Shown in pieces: positions 33,064 through 43,010 of a DNA stretch of 64,000 bases (positions within the stretch are counted from its first letter, which is position 1; each line of letters begins with the position of its first letter). The translations under genes were made by a program, and so were the position numbers. The notes below the pieces were generated by a model. The model worked only from the letters and a program-made list of their open reading frames with translations. It made no database searches and was not told where the DNA came from. Origin of the DNA: Paenibacillus sp. FSL R5-0490 (GTDB lineage: Bacteria > Bacillota > Bacilli > Bacillales > Cytobacillaceae); NCBI RefSeq assembly GCF_001956215.1, contig NZ_MRTQ01000006.1:62001-126000 (forward strand). Reading direction: 5' to 3'.

Positions 33064-33696
33064 ATGCTGCCCCGTTATTTAACAGTCAAAGGTACAGGTG
33101 AACATGAGATCATTATTCAAAAATCACGGTTCATTGCTCATATAGCACGAACAGAAACTGAAACTGAAGCCCAAAATTTTATTCAGGATATTAAAAAGAA
33201 GCATTGGAACGCCACACATAATTGCTCAGCCTATTTAATTGGCGAAAATGATCAGATCCAAAAAGCAAATGATGATGGAGAGCCCAGCGGTACAGCAGGA
33301 GTTCCGATACTTGAAGTTTTGAAAAAAAAACAGCTTAAAGATACAGCTGTTGTCATAACCAGATACTTCGGCGGAATAAAATTAGGTGCAGGCGGCCTGA
33401 TCCGGGCTTATGGGAAAGCAACCTCCGATGGCATTAGTGCGGTTGGGGTTGTTGAAAGAAAATTGATGCGCATCATGCATGCAAAAGCAGATTATACCTG
33501 GCTCGGAAAGCTTGAGAACGAGCTGCGGTCTTCCACTTTTACACTAAAGGAAATCCTTTATTTAGATCGCGTTGAACTACTGACATATGTGGAAGAAGGC
33601 CAAACAGAAAGTTTTTCCGAATGGATCACTGAATTGACCAATGGACAGGCTGAAATTTCGCAGGGTGAACAGCTATATTTAGAAGAGGAAAAATAA
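33064..33696 (+). CDS. yvyE: YvyE/YigZ (IMPACT) family protein
   Basis: 210 residues. THNCSAYLIG, DDGEPSGTAGVPILEVL and TRYFGGIKLGAGGLIRAYG form the IMPACT signature. These proteins are linked to ribosome or translation stress control; in Bacillus yvyE always adjoins degS. AAAGGAG precedes the ATG at 33064. A further in-frame codon at 32992 is not supported by a ribosome-binding site. Confidence 0.9.
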   Translation: MLPRYLTVKGTGEHEIIIQKSRFIAHIARTETETEAQNFIQDIKKKHWNATHNCSAYLIGENDQIQKANDDGEPSGTAGVPILEVLKKKQLKDTAVVITRYFGGIKLGAGGLIRAYGKATSDGISAVGVVERKLMRIMHAKADYTWLGKLENELRSSTFTLKEILYLDRVELLTYVEEGQTESFSEWITELTNGQAEISQGEQLYLEEEK

Positions 33697-33793
33697 TTTT
33701 CAACATTTATTTACGAAGGGATTTTAATTCGGTAAAATAAACTATTGCAAGAAACTTAATTCCTTTCCAAACCATTTATAAAGTAGGGATAAA

Positions 33794-34822
33794 ATGTCTG
33801 TTTCGAGATCGAGAAAACGAAAGATTAGAAGAAAACGCTTTTGGCGTGTCATAATACTTGCCCTCTTTCTTACGATTATTGGAGGAGGAACATTCCTGGC
33901 ATACGATCTAATATATAGTGCCAATAAAGCAACAAGTGAAATATATCAGGAACTGGACAGTGATAAAATTGCGAATCACCGGTCCGAAGAAGTGGAAATT
34001 TCAAAGGATCCTTTTAACATCCTGTTAGTGGGGATTGAAGATCAGGAAGGCGGAGAGAGATCTGATGTCCTGATGCTCGTCACCGTAAATCCTCAAACAG
34101 AAGAAGTAAAAATGCTGAGCATCCCGCGGGATACACGGACATACGTGCCTGAAGTCGGATATAATACAAAGATTACCCATTCATACAGCAATGGGGGCAT
34201 AGAATCAACCATTACCACAGTAAATGAGCTTCTCGATGTTCCAATTGATTATTATATTACAACAAACTTTGATGGCTTTGAGGATATTGTCGATACGTTA
34301 GGCGGAATTGATGTCGATGTTCCATTCACCTTCAAAGCACAGCTGACCGACAGTTTAAAATGGAAGACTTATTACGAAGGAAATATGGAACTTAATGGAA
34401 ATGAAGCATTAGCATATGTAAGAATGAGAAAGAAAGACCCTAAAGGCGATATGGGAAGAAATGAACGGCAGCAGCAAGTCATTAAAGCAATCGTCAATAA
34501 AGGGACTTCTTTCGGCACGATTACAAAAATCGATGACATCATGGAGGATTTAGGAGCAAATGTGAAAACAAACATCCCTCCTTCTAAATTCGCAAGTTTC
34601 GTCAAACTTTATTCAAAAATCAAGAATACAAACATCGAGAATTTAACCTTAAAGGGATATGATAAATATATCGATGATGTATATTATTACATTCCTGATA
34701 AAGATTCCATTTATGAACTAAGCTATGAACTTAATGATACCTTAGGCAACAGTACGGATAGTTATACAGCTGAGGATGAAACCTGGCAAACCGATGCCGA
34801 TCAGCAGGAAGATGAATATTGA
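33794..34822 (+). CDS. LytR-CpsA-Psr (LCP) family wall-polymer ligase, TagU-like
   Basis: 342 residues: a basic N-terminus, one membrane helix (about 14-36) and an extracellular LCP domain with RSDVLMLVTVNPQTEEVKML, IPRDTRTYVP and the Arg-rich EALAYVRMRKKDPKGDMGRNERQQQV. LCP enzymes move undecaprenyl-linked polymers such as teichoic acid or capsule onto peptidoglycan, so it may attach products of the polysaccharide operon nearby. Acidic C-terminal tail. Confidence 0.9.
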   Translation: MSVSRSRKRKIRRKRFWRVIILALFLTIIGGGTFLAYDLIYSANKATSEIYQELDSDKIANHRSEEVEISKDPFNILLVGIEDQEGGERSDVLMLVTVNPQTEEVKMLSIPRDTRTYVPEVGYNTKITHSYSNGGIESTITTVNELLDVPIDYYITTNFDGFEDIVDTLGGIDVDVPFTFKAQLTDSLKWKTYYEGNMELNGNEALAYVRMRKKDPKGDMGRNERQQQVIKAIVNKGTSFGTITKIDDIMEDLGANVKTNIPPSKFASFVKLYSKIKNTNIENLTLKGYDKYIDDVYYYIPDKDSIYELSYELNDTLGNSTDSYTAEDETWQTDADQQEDEY

Positions 34823-34831
34823 TAAATGGCT

Positions 34832-34866
34832 GAAGAGTACACCCAATGTGTACTCTTCTTTTTTTA
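34832..34866 (+). terminator. Terminator of LCP gene
   Basis: GAAGAGTACAC and GTGTACTCTTC form an 11-bp stem followed by TTTTTTT. Confidence 0.9.
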
Positions 34867-34921
34867 CCATTATTTTCTACAGGTATTTTAGACTATTCTT
34901 GCTTTTAACGGGTTGGAAAAT

Positions 34922-34950
34922 TTGACAATTTTCGCTAGAATAGGTAAAGA
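34922..34950 (+). promoter_or_regulatory. Possible sigma-A promoter for amidase gene
   Basis: TTGACA, 17 bases, TAAAGA. The -35 is perfect, the -10 poor. It lies 31 bases before the ATG. Confidence 0.4.
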
Positions 34951-34980
34951 ACTCAAAAATATGTCGATGGAGGGAAAATT

Positions 34981-37440
34981 ATGAAAAAATTTTTGGCATC
35001 TTCGGTTCTTGCTACTGCTGCTTTGTTCCCTGTCCTCGTGAATGCGGAGGAGTTAGATCTTCCTGCTAATATGCTTGTAGGCCAAAAGGTTGAGATCAGG
35101 TCAGGTGCGACCACATCTTATCCGCTGGTTACATCCCTGTCAACCGGTAAAACAGTCACCGTCATCGATGAATTTACCAATTCATCAGGAGAACTTTGGT
35201 ACCGGGTAGATTTGGGCACGAATAAAGGCTGGGGATTAGCATCCAGTTTTACAGAGCAGACCACAGGCAATTCCGGGATACAGGTCGGAAAGCAGGCTAT
35301 CATAACCGGAGATAATGTCAACATCCGCAAAGGAGCTACTACTTCCTATGAAGCTATCGCAAAACTATCAAAAGGAACTTCAGTTAAAGTGATTGATAGT
35401 TTTAAGAATAGCAGCGGTGAACTTTGGTACCGGATTGAATCAGGTACTATAAAAGGATGGATTATAGAAGACTATCTGAAAGCAGATGCAGAGGTCAAAC
35501 CGCCTGCGCCTGCAAAAGAAACCAAAACGGTTCAGATTGACAAAGCTCCTGTCCGCAAAGGGGCAACCGACTCTTATAGCATTGTTACATATGTAACTAA
35601 GAATCAAGCTGTGACGATTATTGATACGTTTAAAAATGCGAATGGCGAGGTTTGGTATCGTGCGGACTTAGGATCTGTTCAGGGCTGGATTAAGGAAAGT
35701 GCATTTAAGGCAGGATCTTTGCCGCCTGCACCCGAAACTCCGGATCTTCCTGCCATCGGAAGCTATGTCTATAGCCAGGTAAATTCATTAGATGTCCGAA
35801 GAGGAGCCACTTCCTCTTATCAATCCGTCGGAAAATTGTCACTAAATCAAAAGGTAAAAGTGCTCGACCACTTTGTTCCGTCAAGCGGTGAAGCATGGCT
35901 GCGAGTGCAAGTAAACGCAAGCCTTGCCGGCTGGATCCCTGCTGATAGTGCGAGTGCCAATCAGACTATTAATACAAAACTATATGTAAGTGTTGATGTC
36001 GCCAACATGCGAAGCGGCCCTTCCTTAAGTCACTCTGTTATCGGCCAGGCTTCCAAAGGCGATGAGCTGACCGCCTCTGAAACCGCTAAGGATTCAACAG
36101 GAGATTTGTGGTATAAGGTGAAAACATCCTCAGGCAATATTGCCTGGATACACGAATCTGTAGTCTCAAAACAGCCTTCTGTATCCATTGGCACAACCAT
36201 GCTGGTAGGCACAATGAATGCTGCTTTATACGCTGGAGCTTCATATGATTATAAAATCAGTGAGAGACTTTCCTATAACAGCAAAGTATCCGTTCTTGGC
36301 GAATTCACCAACTCTCTTGGACAGCGCTGGATTCGAATAAAAAGTGCATCCGGAAAAACGGGATGGACTCCGGAATACGAACTAGTAACATCACAGAATG
36401 TATTTAAATATGTTTTTGCTAAAAAAGGTGCAGTCATCCGCAAAGGTGCAGGAACGAACTATGGAGTCAGCGCGTATCTTGCTGAAAACGAGTCTTTGAA
36501 AATTCTGCGCAAGCTGAATGGCTGGCTGAATGTTGAAAATGCGAAAGGAACGAGGGGGTGGGTTTTAGAAACTCAGACAACGACTGTATCTGCTAAGAGA
36601 CTAAGCTCCCCTGCCTATTCCACAGTCAATGGAGAGAATTATTTAACATGGATTAAACCTGGCAACTTTGCAGTCTCTTATACTACTTTGTCTGCAAACC
36701 GATTAAAGATTACAGGTGCTATGACTGATGTGGAACTGCCAAAAGGAAGCATAAAAGGCATTAAGTCCATTGAAACTTTTGCATCCGGTTCACAAAAATC
36801 TGTCGTTCTTACGTTCGAACCAGGGTATTCATTTACTTTAAGAGATTACTCAAATAAGGTTTCAGTGAAGATTGTTCCATTAGGATTATTAGGAAAGAAA
36901 ATTGTGGTGGATGCAGGGCATGGCGGACATGATGCAGGAGCTGTAGGACCTACTGGATTAAGAGAGAAAGATGTTAATCTCGGTACTGCACTTTTACTAA
37001 AATCAGAGCTTGAAAAATACGGGGCTACTGTAATCCTTACTAGAAGTACTGATGTTTTTCTTGAACTTGCAGAAAGAACTGCCATTGCGAACAACTCTAC
37101 TGCAGACGCGTTTATCAGCATTCACGGTGATTCGTTCTCATCTTCTTCAAAAGGAACAACAACCTATTACAATTCTACTGTTAACTTTAATGGTCCGAGA
37201 AGTGAAACAATGGGAACTGCGATTCAGAAAAATATGATCTCATCTATGAATACTTATAATAGAGGAGTAAAAGAACAGAACTTCTATGTAAATAGAATGA
37301 ACCAGCTTCCAAGTGTCCTGGTTGAACTTGCATTTATCTCAAATCCAAAAGAGGAAGCTCTTCTCAAAACGACAGCTTTCCGTCAAAAAGCTGCTGTTGG
37401 CATTACAAAAGGATTAGAGGAATATTTTAACAAATTTTAA
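34981..37440 (+). CDS. Secreted N-acetylmuramoyl-L-alanine amidase with multiple SH3b domains
   Basis: 819 residues. A signal peptide (KKFLASSVLATAALFPVLVNAEE) is followed by about seven SH3b-type repeats (each with an RxGATTSY-like start and a W-x-K/R end), then an Amidase_3 domain from about residue 638: VVDAGHGGHDAGAVGPTGLREKD, ISIHGDS and VELAFISNP supply the zinc ligands and catalytic Glu. It cleaves the peptide from the glycan of peptidoglycan. It resembles LytC in role but has SH3b rather than CWB2 repeats. The SH3b protein and SpoIID-like gene follow. Confidence 0.9.
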   Translation: MKKFLASSVLATAALFPVLVNAEELDLPANMLVGQKVEIRSGATTSYPLVTSLSTGKTVTVIDEFTNSSGELWYRVDLGTNKGWGLASSFTEQTTGNSGIQVGKQAIITGDNVNIRKGATTSYEAIAKLSKGTSVKVIDSFKNSSGELWYRIESGTIKGWIIEDYLKADAEVKPPAPAKETKTVQIDKAPVRKGATDSYSIVTYVTKNQAVTIIDTFKNANGEVWYRADLGSVQGWIKESAFKAGSLPPAPETPDLPAIGSYVYSQVNSLDVRRGATSSYQSVGKLSLNQKVKVLDHFVPSSGEAWLRVQVNASLAGWIPADSASANQTINTKLYVSVDVANMRSGPSLSHSVIGQASKGDELTASETAKDSTGDLWYKVKTSSGNIAWIHESVVSKQPSVSIGTTMLVGTMNAALYAGASYDYKISERLSYNSKVSVLGEFTNSLGQRWIRIKSASGKTGWTPEYELVTSQNVFKYVFAKKGAVIRKGAGTNYGVSAYLAENESLKILRKLNGWLNVENAKGTRGWVLETQTTTVSAKRLSSPAYSTVNGENYLTWIKPGNFAVSYTTLSANRLKITGAMTDVELPKGSIKGIKSIETFASGSQKSVVLTFEPGYSFTLRDYSNKVSVKIVPLGLLGKKIVVDAGHGGHDAGAVGPTGLREKDVNLGTALLLKSELEKYGATVILTRSTDVFLELAERTAIANNSTADAFISIHGDSFSSSSKGTTTYYNSTVNFNGPRSETMGTAIQKNMISSMNTYNRGVKEQNFYVNRMNQLPSVLVELAFISNPKEEALLKTTAFRQKAAVGITKGLEEYFNKF

Positions 37441-37495
37441 ATAAATAGATTCTATTTCCTTTAATTTCACAATCTGTTAATCTACTATATGTCAG

Positions 37496-37536
37496 AATTG
37501 GGTATATATTTTACTATGTACCCAATTTATTTTTGC
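37496..37536 (+). terminator. Terminator/attenuator between amidase and SH3b genes
   Basis: AATTGGGTA and TACCCAATT pair around a 14-base loop, followed by TATTTTT. It leaves the next two genes to read-through or a separate promoter. Confidence 0.65.
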
Positions 37537-37573
37537 ATTAAACCTTTCTATAAAATTTACAGGGGGAAAATAA

Positions 37574-38257
37574 ATGAGCCGTACGAAGAAATTGATCGCT
37601 GCAGGTGCCTTAACACTTGGAATTGGAGCAGGAGCAGTATTATTTACTCCGAATGCAATCAATGCTTCCAGCAATGTAGTGTTAGCAAGTGTCGATTGGG
37701 TTACATCACAATTAAATCCGATGAAAAGCAAGATTACAGAACTGGAATCAAAGCTAGCTTCCCAGCAGCAGGAGATAAATAATCTGAAAAGCCAAATTGG
37801 GAATCCAACCACTCCGCCAGCTGAGGGACAGCTTCCTTCTGCCGTTTATGTGACAAAAAGCTCAGTGAATATCCATTCCGGAGCTTCAACTGATTATAAA
37901 GTCGTGGCCACTAAAGCGATGGGATCAAGCTTAAAAGTAATTGATTCTTTTAAAGCATCAACCGGACTATGGTACCGAGTGGAATTATCGTCAACTTTAA
38001 AGGGCTGGGTGTTCTCAGGCAATGTATCGATAGATAAACCATCAACTGCAGCACCTTCTCAAGTTATCACAACCGGCGATGTTCACTTGCGTAAAGGTGC
38101 CACTACTTCGTATGGCGTCATTCAAACACTGCCAAAAGGAACGGTCTTAAAGTATATTTCGACTTTCGTAAACTCTAAGGGAGAAACCTGGTATAATGCC
38201 CAAACTTCTTCTGGAGTAAAAGGCTGGGTATTCGGCGGTCTTAGTGAGGTGAGATAG
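37574..38257 (+). CDS. Secreted SH3b-domain protein
   Basis: 227 residues. An N-terminal membrane or signal segment (LIAAGALTLGIGAGAVLF), a short coiled coil (MKSKITELESKLASQQQEINNL) and two SH3b domains (about 92-152 and 160-225) ending KGWVFSG and KGWVFGG. Likely a wall-bound accessory of the neighbouring amidase. AGGGGGAAA precedes the ATG. It ends two bases before the next start codon. Confidence 0.75.
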   Translation: MSRTKKLIAAGALTLGIGAGAVLFTPNAINASSNVVLASVDWVTSQLNPMKSKITELESKLASQQQEINNLKSQIGNPTTPPAEGQLPSAVYVTKSSVNIHSGASTDYKVVATKAMGSSLKVIDSFKASTGLWYRVELSSTLKGWVFSGNVSIDKPSTAAPSQVITTGDVHLRKGATTSYGVIQTLPKGTVLKYISTFVNSKGETWYNAQTSSGVKGWVFGGLSEVR

Positions 38258-38259
38258 TT

Positions 38260-39786
38260 TTGAAAAAGATCATCTCACTCTTCAGCTTCCTTGTATTGCT
38301 CATTTGCTTGCCTGCCTTCACTCAGGCAGCCGAACCTAAACAATATAGTAACGAAGTAAATGTATCTGTTTATTTAAAATCAAGTTTAACCATTTCGTTA
38401 AATGGAACATATCAGCTTGTTAATAAAGATACTGGAGCCAAAATGGTTATTCCGCAAAGCACCATCTTAAACGTAAGCAAGGATACGTCCGGAGTCTCTG
38501 TCAGCTTTACTGGCTTCAATCAGAAATCCGCCAAAGGATTTGACCTGCAGGAACTAAGCGGTACCTCTAAGCTGGCAGTCTTTACGGCAGATACTCCATT
38601 AAGAAGGGGTGCAACCTCTTCATACGAAGTCATTAAGAGGTTTAAAGCCGGGGAAAGCGCCAATTACCTTGACACTTTTACAAATGCACAAGGACATGTC
38701 TGGTATAAAGTTTCTTCTGGAAGTTTATCAGGATGGGTTTTATCGACAACAGTGAGACTCTCAGAAGTAAGCTCGCTATCCACAGCCAAGGTAAGTAATG
38801 GGACAACCTATCGGGGCAGCTTCTTTTTAAAGCCGAATGGATCGCAAGTTGAGGTCATCAACTTTCTGGATATGGAAGATTACCTAAAAGGTGTTGTTCC
38901 AAGTGAGATGCCAGCTTCCTGGCCGAAAGAAGCTTTAAAGGCTCAAGCGATTGCAGCAAGAAGCTATGCTGCCAATACGATGATGCTTACAAGCACAGCT
39001 GCAAGCCAGGTTTACAAAGGCTATTCAGGGGAAGATTCCAGGGCCAATACCGCTATTCAGGAAACAGCCGGATTAGTGGCCAAATATAATGGAAAGCCTA
39101 TCCAGACCTTTTTCTTCTCAACCAGCGGCGGCAGAACAGCCAATGTAGGTGACGTATGGAACTCCAACCAGTCTTATTATCCTTATCTCGTTTCGGTTGA
39201 TGATCCATATGAGTCCTCCCCATACACCAGCTGGAGTGAAACATTTTCTTCCGCACAGCTGCTGAAAAACTTTGGTTTTTCAGATACATCTGCCGTCATT
39301 TATGATTTGACTCTATCGAAAACGGGAGCAAATGGAGAGGTTCGCGGGGTAACCATTAAAACATCTGCCGGCGATAAAACTGTAACAGGCAACGAGTCTG
39401 TCATCAGAAAGCTTTTCCCGCTTCCTAATTCAAATGTCTATAACCAGCTGTATTCAAACTGGTTTGATGCGGTGCTGAATGGCTCTGCATCCGGATTAAG
39501 CGTCCAAACCTCAAGCGGTACGGCAAACATCAGTGATATGAAGGGCCAGACTGTACAGACAGCAAACGGCCAAGTAACACTCTCTGACTCAAAAGTTTCC
39601 ATTCAAACTGCAAGCGGCATCGTGACCAATGAAGGTTCAGGCATCACATCTGTTACATTAAACGGAAAAGGCTGGGGACACCGAATTGGCATGAGCCAAT
39701 ATGGAGCAAAGGGATTTGCCGAAAAAGGATGGAAAGCGGAACAGATTATTACCCACTATTTCAAAGGAACTACAGTTTCAAAATAG
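38260..39786 (+). CDS. SpoIID/LytB-domain protein with SH3b domain
   Basis: 508 residues with a signal peptide (IISLFSFLVLLICLPAFTQAAEP), an SH3b domain (about 105-165) and a SpoIID/LytB domain from about 190 (MEDYLKGVVPSEMPASWP, LKAQAIAARSYA) to GKGWGHRIGMSQYGAKGFA. SpoIID enzymes are lytic transglycosylases, and LytB enhances the LytC amidase, so this set looks like a lytABC counterpart. The start is TTG with GAGGTGAG inside the end of the previous gene. Confidence 0.85.
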   Translation: MKKIISLFSFLVLLICLPAFTQAAEPKQYSNEVNVSVYLKSSLTISLNGTYQLVNKDTGAKMVIPQSTILNVSKDTSGVSVSFTGFNQKSAKGFDLQELSGTSKLAVFTADTPLRRGATSSYEVIKRFKAGESANYLDTFTNAQGHVWYKVSSGSLSGWVLSTTVRLSEVSSLSTAKVSNGTTYRGSFFLKPNGSQVEVINFLDMEDYLKGVVPSEMPASWPKEALKAQAIAARSYAANTMMLTSTAASQVYKGYSGEDSRANTAIQETAGLVAKYNGKPIQTFFFSTSGGRTANVGDVWNSNQSYYPYLVSVDDPYESSPYTSWSETFSSAQLLKNFGFSDTSAVIYDLTLSKTGANGEVRGVTIKTSAGDKTVTGNESVIRKLFPLPNSNVYNQLYSNWFDAVLNGSASGLSVQTSSGTANISDMKGQTVQTANGQVTLSDSKVSIQTASGIVTNEGSGITSVTLNGKGWGHRIGMSQYGAKGFAEKGWKAEQIITHYFKGTTVSK

Positions 39787-39794
39787 AACAAGCA

Positions 39795-39829
39795 AAAGAG
39801 CCAATTCACCTAGGAATTGGCTCTTTTTT
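39795..39829. terminator. Bidirectional terminator between SpoIID-like and glycosyltransferase genes
   Basis: AAAAGAGCCAATT and AATTGGCTCTTTT pair around an 8-base loop. The stop codon of the - strand glycosyltransferase (39810-39812) is inside the loop, so it ends the polysaccharide operon as well. Confidence 0.88.
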
Positions 39830-41054
39830 CGTTATTCTGCTCTCCCAAATGGAAAAGGATATCGTCAACGATGCTTTTCCAGGAGTATTGATCAATGGCC
39901 AGCTTACGGCCACTTTCTCTCATGGTTTGATAATCCGCATCACTTACACTCATTAACTCTGAAATTGCGGCAGCAATGCCTTCCGGGTTTTCAGGCGGGG
40001 CAATCTTACCGCAATTATACTCTTCCAGAATGGCGGCACTCTCTCCATCTCCACAATAAAGAACAGGCACACCTGAAGAAATGGCAGGAAATATCTTAGA
40101 AGGCCTTGCACCTTTGAAAAGTTCGATATTCCTTAAAGAAACAATGCTGTAATCTGCTGCGGCAAACATATCCGGCATCGCAGAAACCGGTACAGAACCA
40201 TAGAAGGTTACATTATCAAGCTGCAGTTCTTCTTTGATGCTCAGCAGCTTTTCCCGCTCCTGTCCATCGCCAACAAACAGAAAATGGGCATCCGGCTGCT
40301 TGTCCTTTAATAGAGCAGCGGCTCTCAGAACAGAATCAAGACCCTGGGCATAACCAAGATTTCCGGCATACATAAAAACTTTTTTGCCCTCAATACCTAC
40401 TTCTCTCAACAGCTCAGTGTTTTTCGGCTGGGGAGCAAATGTATCTGTGTTGACCCCGTTAGGAAGAAGAAATACATCTTCCTCTTTCTTTCCTTTGCGG
40501 ACCATGTAGTCTTTAATCCCTTCCGTGGCAGTCGCAATTTTCCAGGACTTCTTATAAAGAAACATTTCAAGGCGCTCAGCCAGGCGGATAAATGATTTAT
40601 TCTTCAGGATCCCAAGCTCTACAGCTGATTCCGGCCAAATATCTGCAACATTGAATACAAACTTTGCCCTTTTCATTTTCGCTCCTAAATACCCTGTAAT
40701 GCCAAGGAATAGCGGAGGAGAATTACAGATAATCACATCTGTCGGCTTTGATTTAAGAATCGAGTAAAAAGCGCTGAACGTAAAAGAAAAATAGGAAGCA
40801 AGCCTTTTCCAGAAACTTCCCTTTGGAGATGGATAAATCCATGAACGATGTACAGGAATTCCATCCCAGTTTTCAAACATATAGAAGCGTCCCTTATACT
40901 CCTCTGGAATGATGCCATGAGGATGATGCGGGAAAGCTGTGATGACTTCCACCTGATGCCCTCTGCTGATAAGCTCTTTACTTACTTCGTAAACACGAAT
41001 CTGAGGAGCTCCAGTTTCAGGGGGAAAATGCTGACACAAGTAAATCACTCTCAT
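39810..41054 (-). CDS. GT4-family glycosyltransferase
   Basis: 414 residues. MRVIYLCQHFPPETGAPQIRVYE and the C-terminal nucleotide-sugar motif (FKGARPSKIFPAISSGVPVLYCGDGESA) fit the WbuB/GT4 group that adds sugars to lipid-linked intermediates on the cytoplasmic side. The ATG at 41054 follows GGAGATGGG; the upstream frame to 41078 overlaps galU. Last gene of the operon. The donor and acceptor cannot be told from sequence. Confidence 0.85.
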   Translation of the reverse strand: MRVIYLCQHFPPETGAPQIRVYEVSKELISRGHQVEVITAFPHHPHGIIPEEYKGRFYMFENWDGIPVHRSWIYPSPKGSFWKRLASYFSFTFSAFYSILKSKPTDVIICNSPPLFLGITGYLGAKMKRAKFVFNVADIWPESAVELGILKNKSFIRLAERLEMFLYKKSWKIATATEGIKDYMVRKGKKEEDVFLLPNGVNTDTFAPQPKNTELLREVGIEGKKVFMYAGNLGYAQGLDSVLRAAALLKDKQPDAHFLFVGDGQEREKLLSIKEELQLDNVTFYGSVPVSAMPDMFAAADYSIVSLRNIELFKGARPSKIFPAISSGVPVLYCGDGESAAILEEYNCGKIAPPENPEGIAAAISELMSVSDADYQTMRESGRKLAIDQYSWKSIVDDILFHLGEQNNEKRANS

Positions 41055-41067
41055 TTTCCCATCTCCA

Positions 41068-41931
41068 TTACTTAACATTTAGTTCTTTCAGATAGGCTGA
41101 CAGCTTATCTTTTAGGTCAGGGCGCTTTAAAGCAAAATCAATTGATGCCTGCAGGAATCCGAATTTGTCTCCGACATCATAACGGTTTCCCTGAATGATA
41201 TAAGAGTAAATTGATTCCTCATCAAGAAGGCTGTCAATTGCATCTGTCAGCTGAATTTCACCCTTTTTATCCGGCTGGACATCCTCGAGCATATCAAAAA
41301 TAGCTGGTGTAAGGATATATCTGCCTACGATTGCCTGTGTTGATGGAGCTTCTTCAACTGCAGGCTTCTCAACCAGGCTCTGAACTTTAAAAAGGTCGCC
41401 GGTGTTTTCAGAATAATTTACAATACCGTACTTATATACCTCTGAGCGCGGTACTTCATTGCATCCCAGGATGCTGGACTGTACCTTTGTGTATTGATCG
41501 ATCATTTGTTTAAGCGCTGGAACTTCACTGTCAACGATATCATCGCCTAACAGAACAGCAAAGGGCTCATTACCGATGAATTTCTTTGCACAAAGAACGG
41601 CATGCCCAAGGCCAAGCGGCTCTTTCTGTCTTACATAATGGATATCAACCAGGTTTGAAATGTTCTCCACAACCTCAAGCATCTCATGTTTGCCCGTTCT
41701 CTCCAAAAGCATTTCCAATTCAACAGATTTATCAAAATGATCTTCAATCGCTCTTTTGCTTCTGCCAGTTACAATAATGATATCTTCAATGCCAGACTCA
41801 ACTGCTTCTTCAATGATATATTGAATGGTCGGCTTATCGACGATTGGCAGCATTTCCTTAGGCTGTGCCTTAGTAGCAGGCAAAAATCTGGTTCCAAGCC
41901 CGGCTGCCGGTATTACTGCTTTTTTAATCAT
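41068..41931 (-). CDS. galU: UTP-glucose-1-phosphate uridylyltransferase
   Basis: 287 residues. VIPAAGLGTRFLPATKAQPKEMLPIVDKP is the nucleotidyltransferase motif, and EKPAVEEAPSTQAIVGRYIL follows as in GalU. It makes UDP-glucose for glycolipid and wall polymer synthesis. Its ATG overlaps the preceding glycosyltransferase stop by four bases. Confidence 0.95.
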   Translation of the reverse strand: MIKKAVIPAAGLGTRFLPATKAQPKEMLPIVDKPTIQYIIEEAVESGIEDIIIVTGRSKRAIEDHFDKSVELEMLLERTGKHEMLEVVENISNLVDIHYVRQKEPLGLGHAVLCAKKFIGNEPFAVLLGDDIVDSEVPALKQMIDQYTKVQSSILGCNEVPRSEVYKYGIVNYSENTGDLFKVQSLVEKPAVEEAPSTQAIVGRYILTPAIFDMLEDVQPDKKGEIQLTDAIDSLLDEESIYSYIIQGNRYDVGDKFGFLQASIDFALKRPDLKDKLSAYLKELNVK

Positions 41932-43010
41932 GATTTCATCCCCTTATTCAAGGTTTGCTCATATAAATCGAGCATGCCATTTGCGTTATCCGTCCAGTTG
42001 TAATTAGTTTTTACATGTTCAATGCCGGCGAGTCCCATTTCTATGCTTTTTTCTTTGTTGTCGGCTAAGTGCAGCATCGCTTTTGCAAGCTCTTCCGGGT
42101 TCTCTTTCGGCACAACAAAACCGGTCTTCCCTTCAAGCACCACTTCAGGAAGTCCGCCGACGTTCGACACAACTGCCGGCACACCGCAGGCCATTGATTC
42201 CACAGCTGCTACACCGAAACTCTCGCTGTCTTCAGTAGAAGGAACTCCAAATACGTCCATTTTATTAATGTATTCCGGGACTTTATCATTTGGCACCCGT
42301 CCGGTAAACTCGGTCACATGATCAATTCCCAGGTCTTTTGTCAGCTGCTCATACTCTGCCCGCTGCGGTCCATCCCCGACGATGAGAAGCTCAGAATTGG
42401 TCTTTTCTTTATAAATCCTGGCAAAGGCTTTAATTAAATCACCAATGCCATATTTATCTGAAAGTGCCTTAACAGTCCCAAACGTAACTTTCCCCTCAGT
42501 CTTAAATTCAGGCATTGGTCTGAACTTGTTCATATCCACGCCAAAAGGTGTAACATACACTTTTTTATCTGTATACTTGTTTGTTTCTTTAGCCATGATA
42601 TGACTTGTTGAACAAATAACGTCTGCTTTAGAAAGGGTATATTCAACAATTTTCCTGTTCACGCCGCCCTGCTGGGGAAATTGAAAAATATCTCTTCCCC
42701 AAACGGACACATAAAAAGGTTTGTAATTGGCTAATGCACCGACAAATCCATAGCTTGATACATAATGTGCATGAAGAATGTCAGGCTGATAGCTCTTAAG
42801 TACCTTTTTCAAAGCGAAAACACTCGAAATATACGACAATTTCCCGGGTAATAGCTTAGGAAGGGTGATGGTGTCGATTTCCTTGGCATTTTCTGCTGAA
42901 AAGTGGTCAGAGAATGTAACAACCTTAACATCAATGCCCTTATTTTTATAAAATAAAGCCCATTTATGGGTGTGTATCGATCTGCTTGGAGCAAGTATTA
43001 GTACTTTCAT
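41928..43010 (-). CDS. GT4-family glycosyltransferase
   Basis: 360 residues. The N-terminal domain has SRSIHTHKWALFYKNKGIDVKV, and the C-terminal GT-B donor site has EDSESFGVAAVESMACGVPAVVSNVGGLPEVV (E-x7-E type). Cytoplasmic assembly of the repeat unit is likely. Overlaps galU and the preceding glycosyltransferase by four bases each, so translation is tightly coupled. Confidence 0.88.
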   Translation of the reverse strand: MKVLILAPSRSIHTHKWALFYKNKGIDVKVVTFSDHFSAENAKEIDTITLPKLLPGKLSYISSVFALKKVLKSYQPDILHAHYVSSYGFVGALANYKPFYVSVWGRDIFQFPQQGGVNRKIVEYTLSKADVICSTSHIMAKETNKYTDKKVYVTPFGVDMNKFRPMPEFKTEGKVTFGTVKALSDKYGIGDLIKAFARIYKEKTNSELLIVGDGPQRAEYEQLTKDLGIDHVTEFTGRVPNDKVPEYINKMDVFGVPSTEDSESFGVAAVESMACGVPAVVSNVGGLPEVVLEGKTGFVVPKENPEELAKAMLHLADNKEKSIEMGLAGIEHVKTNYNWTDNANGMLDLYEQTLNKGMKS

